This document shows, piece by piece, positions 26,940 to 35,094 of a stretch of 64,000 nt of DNA; positions within the stretch are counted from its first letter, which is position 1, and every line of letters begins with the position of its first letter. The stretch covers positions 166,578 through 230,577 of the forward strand of contig NZ_FMCV01000006.1 of assembly GCF_900091565.1 (NCBI RefSeq). The letters run 5' to 3'. Origin of the DNA: Micromonospora marina (lineage in GTDB: Bacteria > Actinomycetota > Actinomycetes > Mycobacteriales > Micromonosporaceae). A program made the position numbers and the translations under genes. The notes below the pieces were generated by a model. That model did not search any database. It was not told the origin of the DNA and saw only the letters and a program-made list of their open reading frames with translations.

Positions 26940-28393
26940 CGTCCTTTGACACACTTGTGACGAACGTCCGCGTCGTACGGCACGAGTGGACGAAGCCGCA
27001 GCAGGTGGACATCGCCGTCCGCGACGGCCGCGTCGTGCAGGTCGCCGCCGGCATCGACCCGGCGTCGGCCCGGACCGTGGTCGACGGTGGCGGCAAGCTC
27101 GCCTTCCCCGGCGTGGTCGACGCGCACCAGCACTGGGGGATCTACAACCCGCTGGACCAGGACGCCGCCTCGGAGAGCCGGGCCTGTGCCCAGGGCGGGG
27201 TGACCTCCGCCATCACCTACATGCGCACCGGGCAGTACTACCTGAACCGGGGTGGCGCGTACGCCGACTTCTTCCCCGAGGTGCTCGCCGCCACCGCCGA
27301 CCGGTCGCACGTGGACTACGCGTTCCACCTCGCGCCGATGTCGAAGCAGCACATCGGTGAGATCCCCGACCTGGTCGAGCGGCACGGGGTGACCTCGTTC
27401 AAGGTGTTCATGTTCTACGGAAGCCACGGCCTGCACGGCCGGTCGACCGACCAGAGCAGCTTCCTGATGATCCCGAAGGACGAGCGGTACGACTACGCGC
27501 ACTTCGAGTTCGTCATGCGCGGCGTCCAGGCGGCCCGGGAGCGGTTCCCCGAGCTGGCCGACGAGATCTCGCTGTCGCTGCACTGCGAGACCGCCGAGAT
27601 CATGAACGCGTACACCCGGATGGTGGAGGAGGAGGGGACGCTGTCCGGGCTGGCCGCGTACCACGCCTCCCGGCCGCCGCACTCCGAGGGCCTGGCCGTC
27701 AGTATCGCCTCGTACCTGGCCCACGAGACCGGCCTGCCGACGATCAACCTGCTGCACCTGACGTCCCGCAAGGCGGTCGACGCCGCCCTGCGGATGTCGC
27801 AGGCGTTCCCGCACATCGACTTCCGCCGCGAGGTCACGGTCGGGCACCTGCTCGCCGACATCGACACCGCGAACCTGGGCGCCAAGGTGAACCCGCCGAT
27901 CCGGCCGCGCGAGGACGTCGAGGCACTGTGGGAGTACGTCCTGGCCGGCAAGATCGACTGGGTGGTGAGCGACCACGCCTGCTGCCGCGACGAGGTCAAG
28001 TTCGGTGCGCCCCGGGACGACGTGTTCGTGGCGAAGTCGGGCTTCGGCGGCGCCGAGTACCTGCTGCCCGGCCTGATCTCCGAGGGCAACCGCCGGGGCC
28101 TGCCGTACCACCGGATCGCCGAGATGACCGCGTGGAACCCGGCCCGGCGCTTCGGGCTGCGCACCAAGGGCGACATCGCCGAGGGCTTCGACGCCGACTT
28201 CTGCCTGGTCGATGACGACCACACCTGGACTGTGCGGGCTGCCGACTCGGAATCGGTGCAGGAGTACACCCCGTTCGAGGGCTTCGAGCTGAGCGCCCGG
28301 GTCACCGACACGTTCCTGCGCGGCGAGCGGATCCTGGAGGCGGGTGCCGTGGTCGGCACCCCCCGCGGGCGCTACCTGGCCCGGCCGGCGTGA
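26936..28393 (+). CDS. Dihydropyrimidinase/hydantoinase-type cyclic amidohydrolase
   Basis: 485 aa. AAGGAGG lies seven bases before ATG 26936. The binuclear-metal ligands of the D-hydantoinase/dihydroorotase family are visible: the HxH pair in VVDAHQHWG, the carboxylated Lys in VTSFKVFMFYG, His in LSLHCETAE and NLLHLTS, and Asp in WVVSDHACC. These enzymes hydrolyse the imide or hydantoin ring (hydantoin, dihydropyrimidine, cyclic imide). It differs from the ATP-dependent HyuAB system of the left-hand operon, so the island holds two independent ring-opening enzymes. Overlaps the CitE-like gene (GTGA). Confidence 0.94.
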   Translation: MTSFDTLVTNVRVVRHEWTKPQQVDIAVRDGRVVQVAAGIDPASARTVVDGGGKLAFPGVVDAHQHWGIYNPLDQDAASESRACAQGGVTSAITYMRTGQYYLNRGGAYADFFPEVLAATADRSHVDYAFHLAPMSKQHIGEIPDLVERHGVTSFKVFMFYGSHGLHGRSTDQSSFLMIPKDERYDYAHFEFVMRGVQAARERFPELADEISLSLHCETAEIMNAYTRMVEEEGTLSGLAAYHASRPPHSEGLAVSIASYLAHETGLPTINLLHLTSRKAVDAALRMSQAFPHIDFRREVTVGHLLADIDTANLGAKVNPPIRPREDVEALWEYVLAGKIDWVVSDHACCRDEVKFGAPRDDVFVAKSGFGGAEYLLPGLISEGNRRGLPYHRIAEMTAWNPARRFGLRTKGDIAEGFDADFCLVDDDHTWTVRAADSESVQEYTPFEGFELSARVTDTFLRGERILEAGAVVGTPRGRYLARPA

Positions 28394-29241
28394 CCAGTAC
28401 ACCGCGCAGCTACCTGTACGCGCCGGGCAACGAGCCGCGAAAGCTGGCCCGGGCCGCCTCGGCCGACGCCGACGCCGTGATCTGCGACCTGGAGGACGCG
28501 GTCCCACCGGCGGCCAAGTCCGAGGCCAGGCGCAACGTCGCCGCTTTCCTGGCCGACCCGCCGAAGCCGGGTGGTGAGTGGTGGGTGCGGATCAACGCCG
28601 GCTCGGCCACGGACGACGTGGCGGCGGTGGCGTGCCCGGCGCTGCGCGGCGTCGTGGTGCCCAAGGCCGAGCCGGAGTTGCTCGACGAGGTAGCCGAGGC
28701 GCTGGCCCGGGCCGAGTCGGCGTGCGGACTGCCGCCCGGCACGCTGCTGGTGCTGCCGCTGCTGGAGACCCCGCGCGGCGTGCTCACCCTGGACCGGGTG
28801 GCCGCCGCGCCGCGGGTCCTGCGGCTGGGTCTCGGCGAGGCGGACCTCGCCGCCGAGCTGGGCCTGCGGCCGGGACCCGACAAGGAGGAGCTGTGGCCGC
28901 TGCGCACGGCCGTGGTGCTCCACTCGGCGGCGGCCGGTCTGGTGCCGCCGGTGGGTCCGGTCGAGACGGCGGTGCGCGACATCGAGCGCCTCGACCGGAG
29001 CACCCGGATTCTGCTGCGGCAGGGGTTCCGGGCCCGCACCGCGATCCATCCCGCACAGGGACCGGTGATCAACGACGTGTTCACCCCGTCGGCCGAGGAG
29101 GTGGCCGACGCGCGGGACGTGGTGGCACGTCTCGCCGCGGTCACCGAGCACGGGCACGGTGTCGCCGTCACGGCGGACGGCCGGATGATCGACGCCGCGG
29201 TGGCCCGAGCCGCCCACGACGTCCTCGCCCGGACGGTATGA
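28390..29241 (+). CDS. CitE-like HpcH/HpaI-family CoA-ester lyase
   Basis: 283 aa. Family motifs: RSYLYAPGNEPRKL (CoA/Arg loop), VICDLEDAVPPAAK with the acidic metal residues, VVVPKAE, LPLLETPRGVL with the metal Glu, GLGEADLAAELG with the metal Asp, and AIHPAQGPVINDVFTP. This branch covers citryl-, citramalyl- and malyl-CoA lyases. It would cleave a hydroxyacyl-CoA made by the CoA transferase into acetyl-CoA plus a 2-oxo acid or glyoxylate. GTG start overlaps the preceding stop. Last intact gene of the plus-strand block. Confidence 0.9.
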   Translation: MTSTPRSYLYAPGNEPRKLARAASADADAVICDLEDAVPPAAKSEARRNVAAFLADPPKPGGEWWVRINAGSATDDVAAVACPALRGVVVPKAEPELLDEVAEALARAESACGLPPGTLLVLPLLETPRGVLTLDRVAAAPRVLRLGLGEADLAAELGLRPGPDKEELWPLRTAVVLHSAAAGLVPPVGPVETAVRDIERLDRSTRILLRQGFRARTAIHPAQGPVINDVFTPSAEEVADARDVVARLAAVTEHGHGVAVTADGRMIDAAVARAAHDVLARTV

Positions 29242-29378
29242 GGACGGGCTACGGCCAGCCGGTGTCTGCCGCCACCTGGTACCGCCGGGAGGACGACCGC
29301 GTCCCGGTGAACATGGTCTAGGGCCGCCGCCGGCCGGCGCACCTGCGCAGCGATCCCCGGGTCTCCCTGACCGGCTGA
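29238..29378 (+). pseudogene. Relic of a PPOX/F420-type flavin-binding protein
   Basis: The frame from ATG 29238 reads GYGQPVSAATWYRREDDRV, PVNMV, a TAG stop at 29319-29321, then GRRRPAHLRSDPRVSLTG and TGA at 29376. The order resembles the strand-turn-strand core of pyridoxamine-5'-phosphate-oxidase-like, F420-dependent proteins, where a DRVLVNT strand is followed by GRRKARNLRRDPRVSLTV. The in-frame stop, the missing N-terminus and the lack of any downstream continuation show it is a fragment. It overlaps the end of the CitE-like gene by 4 bases. Confidence 0.6.
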
Positions 29379-29422
29379 CCACCGCCCCCACGATGTCCGA
29401 CCCGTACGGCAGAGTGTCGGGC

Positions 29423-30013
29423 ATGACCGAACCGGAGGACCCGAAGGCCGCGCTGCACCGCTACCTGCGCGGGCTACGGGAGGACCTGATCTGGAAGCTC
29501 GACGGGCTGAGCGAACGCGACGCCCGGCTTCCGCGCACCGCGAGCGGCAACAACTTCCTGGGCCTGCTCAAGCACTGCCTGAACGCCGAGGCCGGCTACT
29601 TCGGGTCCACGTTCGGCCGCGAGTTCCCCACTCCGGAGGAACTGGTCCCGTCCGAGGCGGTCGACGCGGACCCGCAGTCGGACTGGTACGCCCGGGAGGA
29701 CGAGAGCAAGGACGGTCTGATCGACCTGTACCGCCGGGTGGGGGCGTTCGCGGACCAGACGATCGAGGCGCTGCCGCTGGACGCGCCGGGGCGGGTGCCG
29801 TGGTGGCAGCCCGGCCGGCAGGACGTGACGCTGCACCAGGTCATCGTGCACGTCTGCGTCGACCTGGCCCGGCACGCCGGGCACGCGGACATCATGCGCG
29901 AGCAGCACGACGCGGCGATCGGGCTGCGCCGGGACAACACGAACATCCCCGGCGGCTACGACTGGCCGGCGTACGTCAGTAAGCTGTCGGCGCTCGCGGA
30001 CCGGTTCGCGTAG
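29423..30013 (+). CDS. DinB/DUF664-family protein
   Basis: 196 aa from ATG 29423 (ATG 29393 in frame is an alternative). Helical bundle pattern of DUF664/DinB_2: LHRYLRGLREDLIWKLDGLSERDARLPRTASGNNFLGLLKHC, then WWQPGRQDVTLHQVIVHVCVDLARHAGHADIMRE. The HxxxDxxRHxGHxD run supplies the metal-binding histidines expected of this fold. These proteins are bacillithiol/mycothiol-transferase relatives with mostly unknown substrates. Second DUF664-like gene of the window is at 51.3 kb. Confidence 0.85.
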   Translation: MTEPEDPKAALHRYLRGLREDLIWKLDGLSERDARLPRTASGNNFLGLLKHCLNAEAGYFGSTFGREFPTPEELVPSEAVDADPQSDWYAREDESKDGLIDLYRRVGAFADQTIEALPLDAPGRVPWWQPGRQDVTLHQVIVHVCVDLARHAGHADIMREQHDAAIGLRRDNTNIPGGYDWPAYVSKLSALADRFA

Positions 30014-30017
30014 CCGG

Positions 30018-30041
30018 CTTTCCGGTACTCCGGCCGGAAAG
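30018..30041 (+). terminator. Hairpin after the DinB gene
   Basis: Perfect 8-bp inverted repeat CTTTCCGG / CCGGAAAG with an 8-base loop, starting five bases after the stop codon at 30013. No long U-run. Likely transcription terminator between the DinB gene and the membrane protein at 30.1 kb. Confidence 0.55.
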
Positions 30042-30102
30042 TTCCAACCACATTTCGGACAGCGGATCGACAGGACCAGCAGCATCGTGAAGCATCTATC
30101 CC

Positions 30103-31914
30103 ATGAAGATCCGGCCCGCCGTCGCCCCGCCGACCGCTGAGGACACCGGTCCCGCACAGGCCCTCGCCGACCGGCCCTCGGACGACCGCCCCTCCGACGA
30201 GCGTCCCTCGGACGGCGGGCCCCGGCGGCGGCCGAACCCGGAGTGGACGCTGGCGATCCTGGGCAGCCTGCTGCTGGCGGTGGTGCTGACCTGGCCGACG
30301 ATGCGGCACCCGGCGACCACGATCCCCGGCGACCTCGGCGACCCGACGTTGCAGGCGTGGCAGGTCGCCTGGTCGGGGCACACCCTGCTCAACGATCCGG
30401 CCAACCTCTGGAACTCGAACACGTTCTATCCGGAGCGCTACACCTACGCCTACAGCGACACGCTGCTCGGGTACGCGCCGTTCGGGATGATCGGCTCCGG
30501 CTTCGAGGCCGCGGTGATCCGCTACAACGTGCTCTACGTGCTGCTGCACGCGCTGGCGTTCCTCGGGGCGTACGCGCTGGCCCGGCAGCTCGGCGCGAAC
30601 CGCTGGGGCGGGGCGGTCGCCGGGGTGGCGTGGGCGTACGCGCCCTGGCGGCTGGCGCACTCCGGCCACCTGAACATCCTGTCCAGCGGCGGGATCGCGC
30701 TGGCGCTGGCGATGCTGGCGCGCGGCCACGGCTGGTCGCTGCGCCACGGCTACCGGCCGGAACGCCGCAAGCCCGGCTGGGCGGTGGCCGGATGGCTCGT
30801 CGCGGCCTGGCAGGTCACGCTCGGCTTCGGCATCGGGCTGCCGCTCGTCTACTTCCTGCTGGCCGCCGTGCTGGTGGCAGCCGGCTGCTACGGCTGGTCC
30901 TGGTGGCGCGGACGGGAGCGGCCCCCGTTCGGCCGGCGGCTGCTCGTCGCCGACCTGGCCGGCGGCGCCGTGTTCGGCACCGTGACGCTGCTGCTCGGGC
31001 TGGTCTACCTGCGCGTGGTCGACCTCAACCCGCAGGCGGTCCGGTCGCTGGACTGGACCAAGATGTTCTCCCCGCCGCTGATCGGGTTCGTCACCGCGCC
31101 GGGCGACTCGTGGCTGTGGGGGGAACGGCACGCCGCCGCCCGCGAGCAGCTGACCTGGCCGCCGGAGATGGCGCTGCTACCCGGCATGACGCTGATCGGG
31201 CTGGCCGCGGCGGGGTTGTTCGTCTCGGCGTACCCGGTGCGGCACCGCGTGGCGCTGGGCCTCGGCGTGGCCGGGACCGTGCTGCTGGGCCTAGGCGCCA
31301 CGCTCGGCGGGGACGGCGATCCGGGCTACCTGACGTTGTCCACGCTCCTGCCCGGCTGGGACGCGTTGCGCACCCCGGGCCGGATGATGCACTGGACCAG
31401 CCTGCTGCTGGCGGTGCTGGCGGCCGGGCTGGTGACCGCGCTGGCGGAGTCGTGGCGCCGGCCCACGGCCGCGCGCGCGTCCCGGGCCGTGGCGACGCTG
31501 GTCTTGCTGGTGTCGCTCGCCCTGGTCACGTTGGAGGGCGTCAACCGCACGCCGCATCCGGCAGTGCCGACGCCACCGGCCGCGATGCGGACCGCGCCGG
31601 AGCCGATGCTGGTGCTGCCCGCCGGTGGGGTGGGCGACCTGAACTACATGCTGTGGTCGACCGACGGATTCCCCCGGATCACCAACGGGCTCGGCGGTTT
31701 CGAGCCGGTCACCCAGGCCCAGACGCGGGTCGCCGTGGCGACGTTCCCCGACGCGGGCAGCGTGGCCTACCTCCGCGGGATCGGCGTGCGGTCGGTCGTC
31801 GCGGTGCCGAGCCGCGCGGCGGGGACGCCGTGGGAGGGCATCGAGACCCGGCCGGTCGACGGGCTGGGCATCACCCGGGAGGATGTCGATGGCACGCTTG
31901 TCTACCGCCTCTGA
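30103..31914 (+). CDS. Polytopic membrane protein, GT-C-like glycosyltransferase
   Basis: 603 aa. A 45-residue cytoplasmic start contains a short repeat (RPSDDRPSDERPSDGG), followed by about eleven hydrophobic helices. The first extracytoplasmic loop has GDLGDPTLQAWQ with acidic residues where GT-C transferases carry their catalytic Asp, then NLWNSNTFYPE. A C-terminal globular stretch (about residues 490-603) follows the helices. The pattern fits polyprenyl-phosphate-sugar-dependent transferases, but no named family can be fixed. A GtrB-like gene follows after 15 bases, which would make the lipid-linked sugar donor. Together they probably decorate a surface glycan or protein. Confidence 0.7.
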   Translation: MKIRPAVAPPTAEDTGPAQALADRPSDDRPSDERPSDGGPRRRPNPEWTLAILGSLLLAVVLTWPTMRHPATTIPGDLGDPTLQAWQVAWSGHTLLNDPANLWNSNTFYPERYTYAYSDTLLGYAPFGMIGSGFEAAVIRYNVLYVLLHALAFLGAYALARQLGANRWGGAVAGVAWAYAPWRLAHSGHLNILSSGGIALALAMLARGHGWSLRHGYRPERRKPGWAVAGWLVAAWQVTLGFGIGLPLVYFLLAAVLVAAGCYGWSWWRGRERPPFGRRLLVADLAGGAVFGTVTLLLGLVYLRVVDLNPQAVRSLDWTKMFSPPLIGFVTAPGDSWLWGERHAAAREQLTWPPEMALLPGMTLIGLAAAGLFVSAYPVRHRVALGLGVAGTVLLGLGATLGGDGDPGYLTLSTLLPGWDALRTPGRMMHWTSLLLAVLAAGLVTALAESWRRPTAARASRAVATLVLLVSLALVTLEGVNRTPHPAVPTPPAAMRTAPEPMLVLPAGGVGDLNYMLWSTDGFPRITNGLGGFEPVTQAQTRVAVATFPDAGSVAYLRGIGVRSVVAVPSRAAGTPWEGIETRPVDGLGITREDVDGTLVYRL

Positions 31915-31929
31915 CAGTGCGGGCGCACG

Positions 31930-32964
31930 ATGCGTGTGCCCGGGCCGGGCGGGGTGAGCGCCGTGCGGTTGTCGGTGGTGGTGCCCTGCTTCAACGAGGA
32001 AGCCTCGGTGGAGCGGCTGCACGAGATGCTCAGCACCGCGCTCGCCGAGCTGTCCGACGTGGACGTCGAGGTGGTGTACGTCGACGACGGCAGCGAGGAC
32101 GGCACGCTGGCGGCCCTGCGTCGGCTCGCCGCTGCCGATCCGGCCGTCTGTTACACGTCGCTGAGCCGCAACTTCGGCAAGGAGGCGGCCATGCTCGCCG
32201 GCCTGCGCCGGGCCACCGGCGACGCGGTCGTCCTTATGGACGCCGACCTGCAGCACCCGCCGCGCCTGCTGCCCGAGATGGTGATGCTCTATCGCCAGGG
32301 GTTCGACCAGGTGATCGCCCGCCGGGACCGCCGTGGCGACCGGTTCATCCGGATGGTCGCCTCGCGCTCCTTCTACCGCCTGGTCAACTGGTGGATAGAC
32401 GTACGCCTGCTCGACGGCGCCGGTGACTTCCGGCTGCTGTCCCGGCTCGCGGTGAACGCGATCCTGGCGATGCCGGAATACAACCGCTTCTCCAAGGGCC
32501 TGTTCTCGTGGATCGGTTTCCGCACCGCGGTGGTGGCGCACCGCAATGAGACCCGGCAGGCCGGGCGGAGCCGCTGGACGTTCGGCAAGCTGTTCAACTA
32601 CGCGTTCGACGGCCTGCTGTCGTTCAACAACCGGCCGCTGCGCCTGGCCATCTACGGCGGCCTGTTCCTGACGCTCATCGCGGTGGGCTACATGGCCTGG
32701 GTGGTCGCGGACGCCGTGGAGAAGGGCATCGACGTGCCCGGCTACACCACCATCATCGTCAGCGTGATCGGACTCGGCGGCATCCAGATGATGATCCTCG
32801 GGGTGATCGGTGAGTACATCGGCCGGATCTACTACGAGACCAAGCGCCGTCCGCATTATCTGGTGCAGGAGACCGAGCACATCGTCGACACCCCCGGCCG
32901 GGTGTCCCGGATTCCGGAGCAGCGTACGGCCACCGGTGAGTCGATGGCCGGCGATACCGGCTGA
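31930..32964 (+). CDS. GtrB/DPM1-like family 2 glycosyltransferase
   Basis: 344 aa. GT-A domain motifs: LSVVVPCFNEEASVERLHE, VEVVYVDDGSEDGTL, the metal-binding DADLQHPP and the acceptor-site GAGDFRLL. Two C-terminal helices (about residues 240-262 and 275-297) anchor it in the membrane. GtrB-like enzymes transfer glucose or a similar sugar from a nucleotide donor to polyprenyl phosphate on the cytoplasmic face. The start ATG 31930 lacks a strong ribosome site; GTG 31954 is possible. Coupled to the preceding membrane protein. Confidence 0.9.
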   Translation: MRVPGPGGVSAVRLSVVVPCFNEEASVERLHEMLSTALAELSDVDVEVVYVDDGSEDGTLAALRRLAAADPAVCYTSLSRNFGKEAAMLAGLRRATGDAVVLMDADLQHPPRLLPEMVMLYRQGFDQVIARRDRRGDRFIRMVASRSFYRLVNWWIDVRLLDGAGDFRLLSRLAVNAILAMPEYNRFSKGLFSWIGFRTAVVAHRNETRQAGRSRWTFGKLFNYAFDGLLSFNNRPLRLAIYGGLFLTLIAVGYMAWVVADAVEKGIDVPGYTTIIVSVIGLGGIQMMILGVIGEYIGRIYYETKRRPHYLVQETEHIVDTPGRVSRIPEQRTATGESMAGDTG

Positions 32965-32984
32965 GCGACTCGGTGAGCTGCGGT

Positions 32985-33269
32985 CGCCTGGCGCGGTTGT
33001 GCCACTGGCCGTCGACGTCGTGCGTCGGTACGCCGTCGGCGGTCAGCCCGGTCACGGCGACGCCGTCCAGCCAGGTACGTAGCTGACCGGCGGAGCCGTC
33101 CACCATGAACTCCAGGCACGCCCAGCGGTTGGTGGGCAGCGGCACGCCCCGCGGGGCTCTGCTCGGGCAGCATCGCGTCGTCGGAGGCGCGGTTGCACTG
33201 CAGGACGCCGTTCTGGCCGCCCAGCCACAGGTTCCGGTCGCCGTCGGCGGTGTCGGACATGGTGATCAT
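32985..33269 (-). pseudogene. Relic of a Cip1-like secreted carbohydrate-active protein
   Basis: The frame from 33269 reads ITMSDTADGDRNLWLGGQNG, then VLQCNRASDDAMLPEQSPAG. The reading then jumps one frame near 33150 to PLPTNRWACLEFMVDGSAG and QLRTWLDGVAVTGLTADGV, followed by PTHDVDGQW. Both parts match the pattern I know from Cip1-like domains of actinobacterial secreted proteins (QNG, SDD, TNRW-CLEF, TWLDG). The frameshift, absent signal peptide and lost C-terminus mark it as an internal fragment. It fills most of the 545-bp gap between the glycosyltransferase and fmdB-like genes; 33270-33509 shows nothing I recognise apart from the presumed fmdBA promoter. Confidence 0.6.
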
Positions 33270-33509
33270 CGTTCGCCGCCCTTTCGGTAGGAGATCATGG
33301 AACGACGCGCCACGGGTGATCCGTGCACCACCGCGGCGTACAGGTACCACAACCCGAACCGGACGCTCAGGGCCTGCCCGATGGCCGCGGTCACCACGAA
33401 GATGCGAGCTTCGCCTTATTCGCCCGTTTCATGCCGCTCTTGCCGCTTATCACGCACAATCGAGAGGACGCGCGTGAGCACGCACGAGAGGCCGGGACGG
33501 GAAACGGCG

Positions 33510-33788
33510 ATGGCCACTTTCGAGTACCGCTGCCGGCAGGACGGCAGCTTCGACGTCACGCTGCCGGTCGGCGCCGCCGGCCCGTCGACGGCCTGCCCCC
33601 GATGCGCGGGCCCGGCGACTCGGGTGTACTCCGCGCCCCGGCTGGGCCGCATGCCGGCGGCGCTGCGCGAGGCCATGGACCGGACCGAACGCAGCGCGGA
33701 ACAGCCGGAGGTGGTCGGGCGGGTGCCCGGCCGTCGCCCGGTACGCCGCTCGACGAACCCGGCCCACGCCCGCCTGCCCCGATGGTGA
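33510..33788 (+). CDS. FmdB-type zinc-ribbon protein
   Basis: 92 aa from ATG 33510; GTG 33474 in frame would add 12 residues. It has FEYRCRQDGSFDV and ACPRCAGPATRVYSAPRLG, the form of the FmdB ribbon found beside formamidase genes, where only three cysteines remain (C8, and the CxxC pair). The C-terminal part is basic and proline-rich. It lies 21 bases upstream of the formamidase gene. FmdB proteins are thought to regulate or assist formamidase expression, but the mechanism is not known. Confidence 0.82.
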   Translation: MATFEYRCRQDGSFDVTLPVGAAGPSTACPRCAGPATRVYSAPRLGRMPAALREAMDRTERSAEQPEVVGRVPGRRPVRRSTNPAHARLPRW

Positions 33789-33809
33789 CCACGAGAAGGG
33801 CTCCACGCC

Positions 33810-35063
33810 GTGCCTGAACTGCTGTTCTCCCTCGACTCCGCCAAGAGGTTCACCGACCAGGAGAAGGTCGGGCACAACCGCTGGCACCCCGACATCCCGC
33901 CCGTGGCGACGGTCCGGCCCGGACAGTCGTTCCGCGTCCACTGCCGCGAGTGGTTCGACGGCGCGATCCACAACGACGACTCCGCCGAGGACATCCGGGA
34001 CGCCCCGCTGACCCGGGTCCACGCCCTCAGCGGGCCGTTCGCGATCGAGGGCGCCGAGCCGGGCGACCTGCTCATGGTCGACATCCTCGACCTGGGCCCC
34101 ATCCCGCAGGAGTCCGGTCCGCTGGCCGGCCAGGGCTGGGGTTACACGGGCATCTTCCCCACCGGCAACGGCGGCGGTTTCCTCACCGAGCAGTTCCCCG
34201 ACGCGTACAAGGCGGTCTGGGACTTCACCGGCCGCAAGGCCACCTCCCGGCACATCCCCGGGGTCTCGTTCACCGGGATCGCCCACCCGGGGCTGATGGG
34301 CACCGCCCCGTCCGCGTCGCTGCTGGCCACCTGGAACCAGCGGGAGGGCGCGCTGATCGCCACCGCGCCCGACCGGGTGCCGCCCCTGGCCCTGCCGCCG
34401 GAGCCGCAGGACGCGATCCTCGGCGGCCTCACCGGCCCCGACTTCGACCGGGTGGCCGCGGAGGCGGCGCGGACCGCTCCGCCCCGGGAGAACGGCGGGA
34501 ACCAGGACATCAAGAACTTCACAGTCGGCAGCCGGGTCTTCTACCCGGTGTACGTGCCGGGAGCCAACCTGTCCCTCGGCGACCTGCACTTCTCCCAGGG
34601 CGACGGGGAGATCACCTTCTGCGGCGCCATCGAGATGGGCGGCTTCGTCGACCTCCACGTGGACCTGATCAAGAACGGCATGCAGACGTACGGCGTCGCC
34701 GAGAACACCATCTTCGTCCCGGGCGACACCCCGCCGCAGTACTCCCGGTGGCTGGCCTTCTCCGGGCTCTCCGTCACCCTCGACGGCGAACAGCGGTACC
34801 TCGACTCGCAGCTGGCCTACCAGCGCGCCTGCCTGCACGCCATCGACTACCTGACCCGCTTCGGCTACCAGCCGGAGCAGGCGTACCTGCTGCTCGGTGC
34901 CGCACCGATCGAGGGCCGGCTCTCCGGCGTGGTGGACATCCCCAACTCCTGCGCGACCGTCTACCTGCCCACCGAGATCTTCGACTTCGACATCCGCCCC
35001 TCGGCGTCCGGTCCGACCCGGATCGACCCGGGCCGGGGCGCCCCGAAGGCCACCATGAGCTGA
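33810..35063 (+). CDS. fmdA: Formamidase (acetamidase/formamidase family)
   Basis: 417 aa, full length for FmdA (formamide amidohydrolase giving formate and ammonia). Start GTG 33810, with GAGAAGGG ahead. Typical segments: LDSAKRFTDQEKVGHNRWHPDIPP, CREWFDGAIHNDD, FAIEGAEPGDLLMVDILDLGP, FTGIAHPGLMG, NGGNQDIKNFTVGSRVFYPVYV, GANLSLGDLHFSQGDGEI and the C-terminal SCATVYLPTEIFDFDI. It could use formamide released elsewhere in amide catabolism, although it is 5 kb from the ring-opening island. Confidence 0.94.
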   Translation: MPELLFSLDSAKRFTDQEKVGHNRWHPDIPPVATVRPGQSFRVHCREWFDGAIHNDDSAEDIRDAPLTRVHALSGPFAIEGAEPGDLLMVDILDLGPIPQESGPLAGQGWGYTGIFPTGNGGGFLTEQFPDAYKAVWDFTGRKATSRHIPGVSFTGIAHPGLMGTAPSASLLATWNQREGALIATAPDRVPPLALPPEPQDAILGGLTGPDFDRVAAEAARTAPPRENGGNQDIKNFTVGSRVFYPVYVPGANLSLGDLHFSQGDGEITFCGAIEMGGFVDLHVDLIKNGMQTYGVAENTIFVPGDTPPQYSRWLAFSGLSVTLDGEQRYLDSQLAYQRACLHAIDYLTRFGYQPEQAYLLLGAAPIEGRLSGVVDIPNSCATVYLPTEIFDFDIRPSASGPTRIDPGRGAPKATMS

Positions 35064-35094
35064 GCGCCTGACCGCACCACCTTCGACATGGCCG

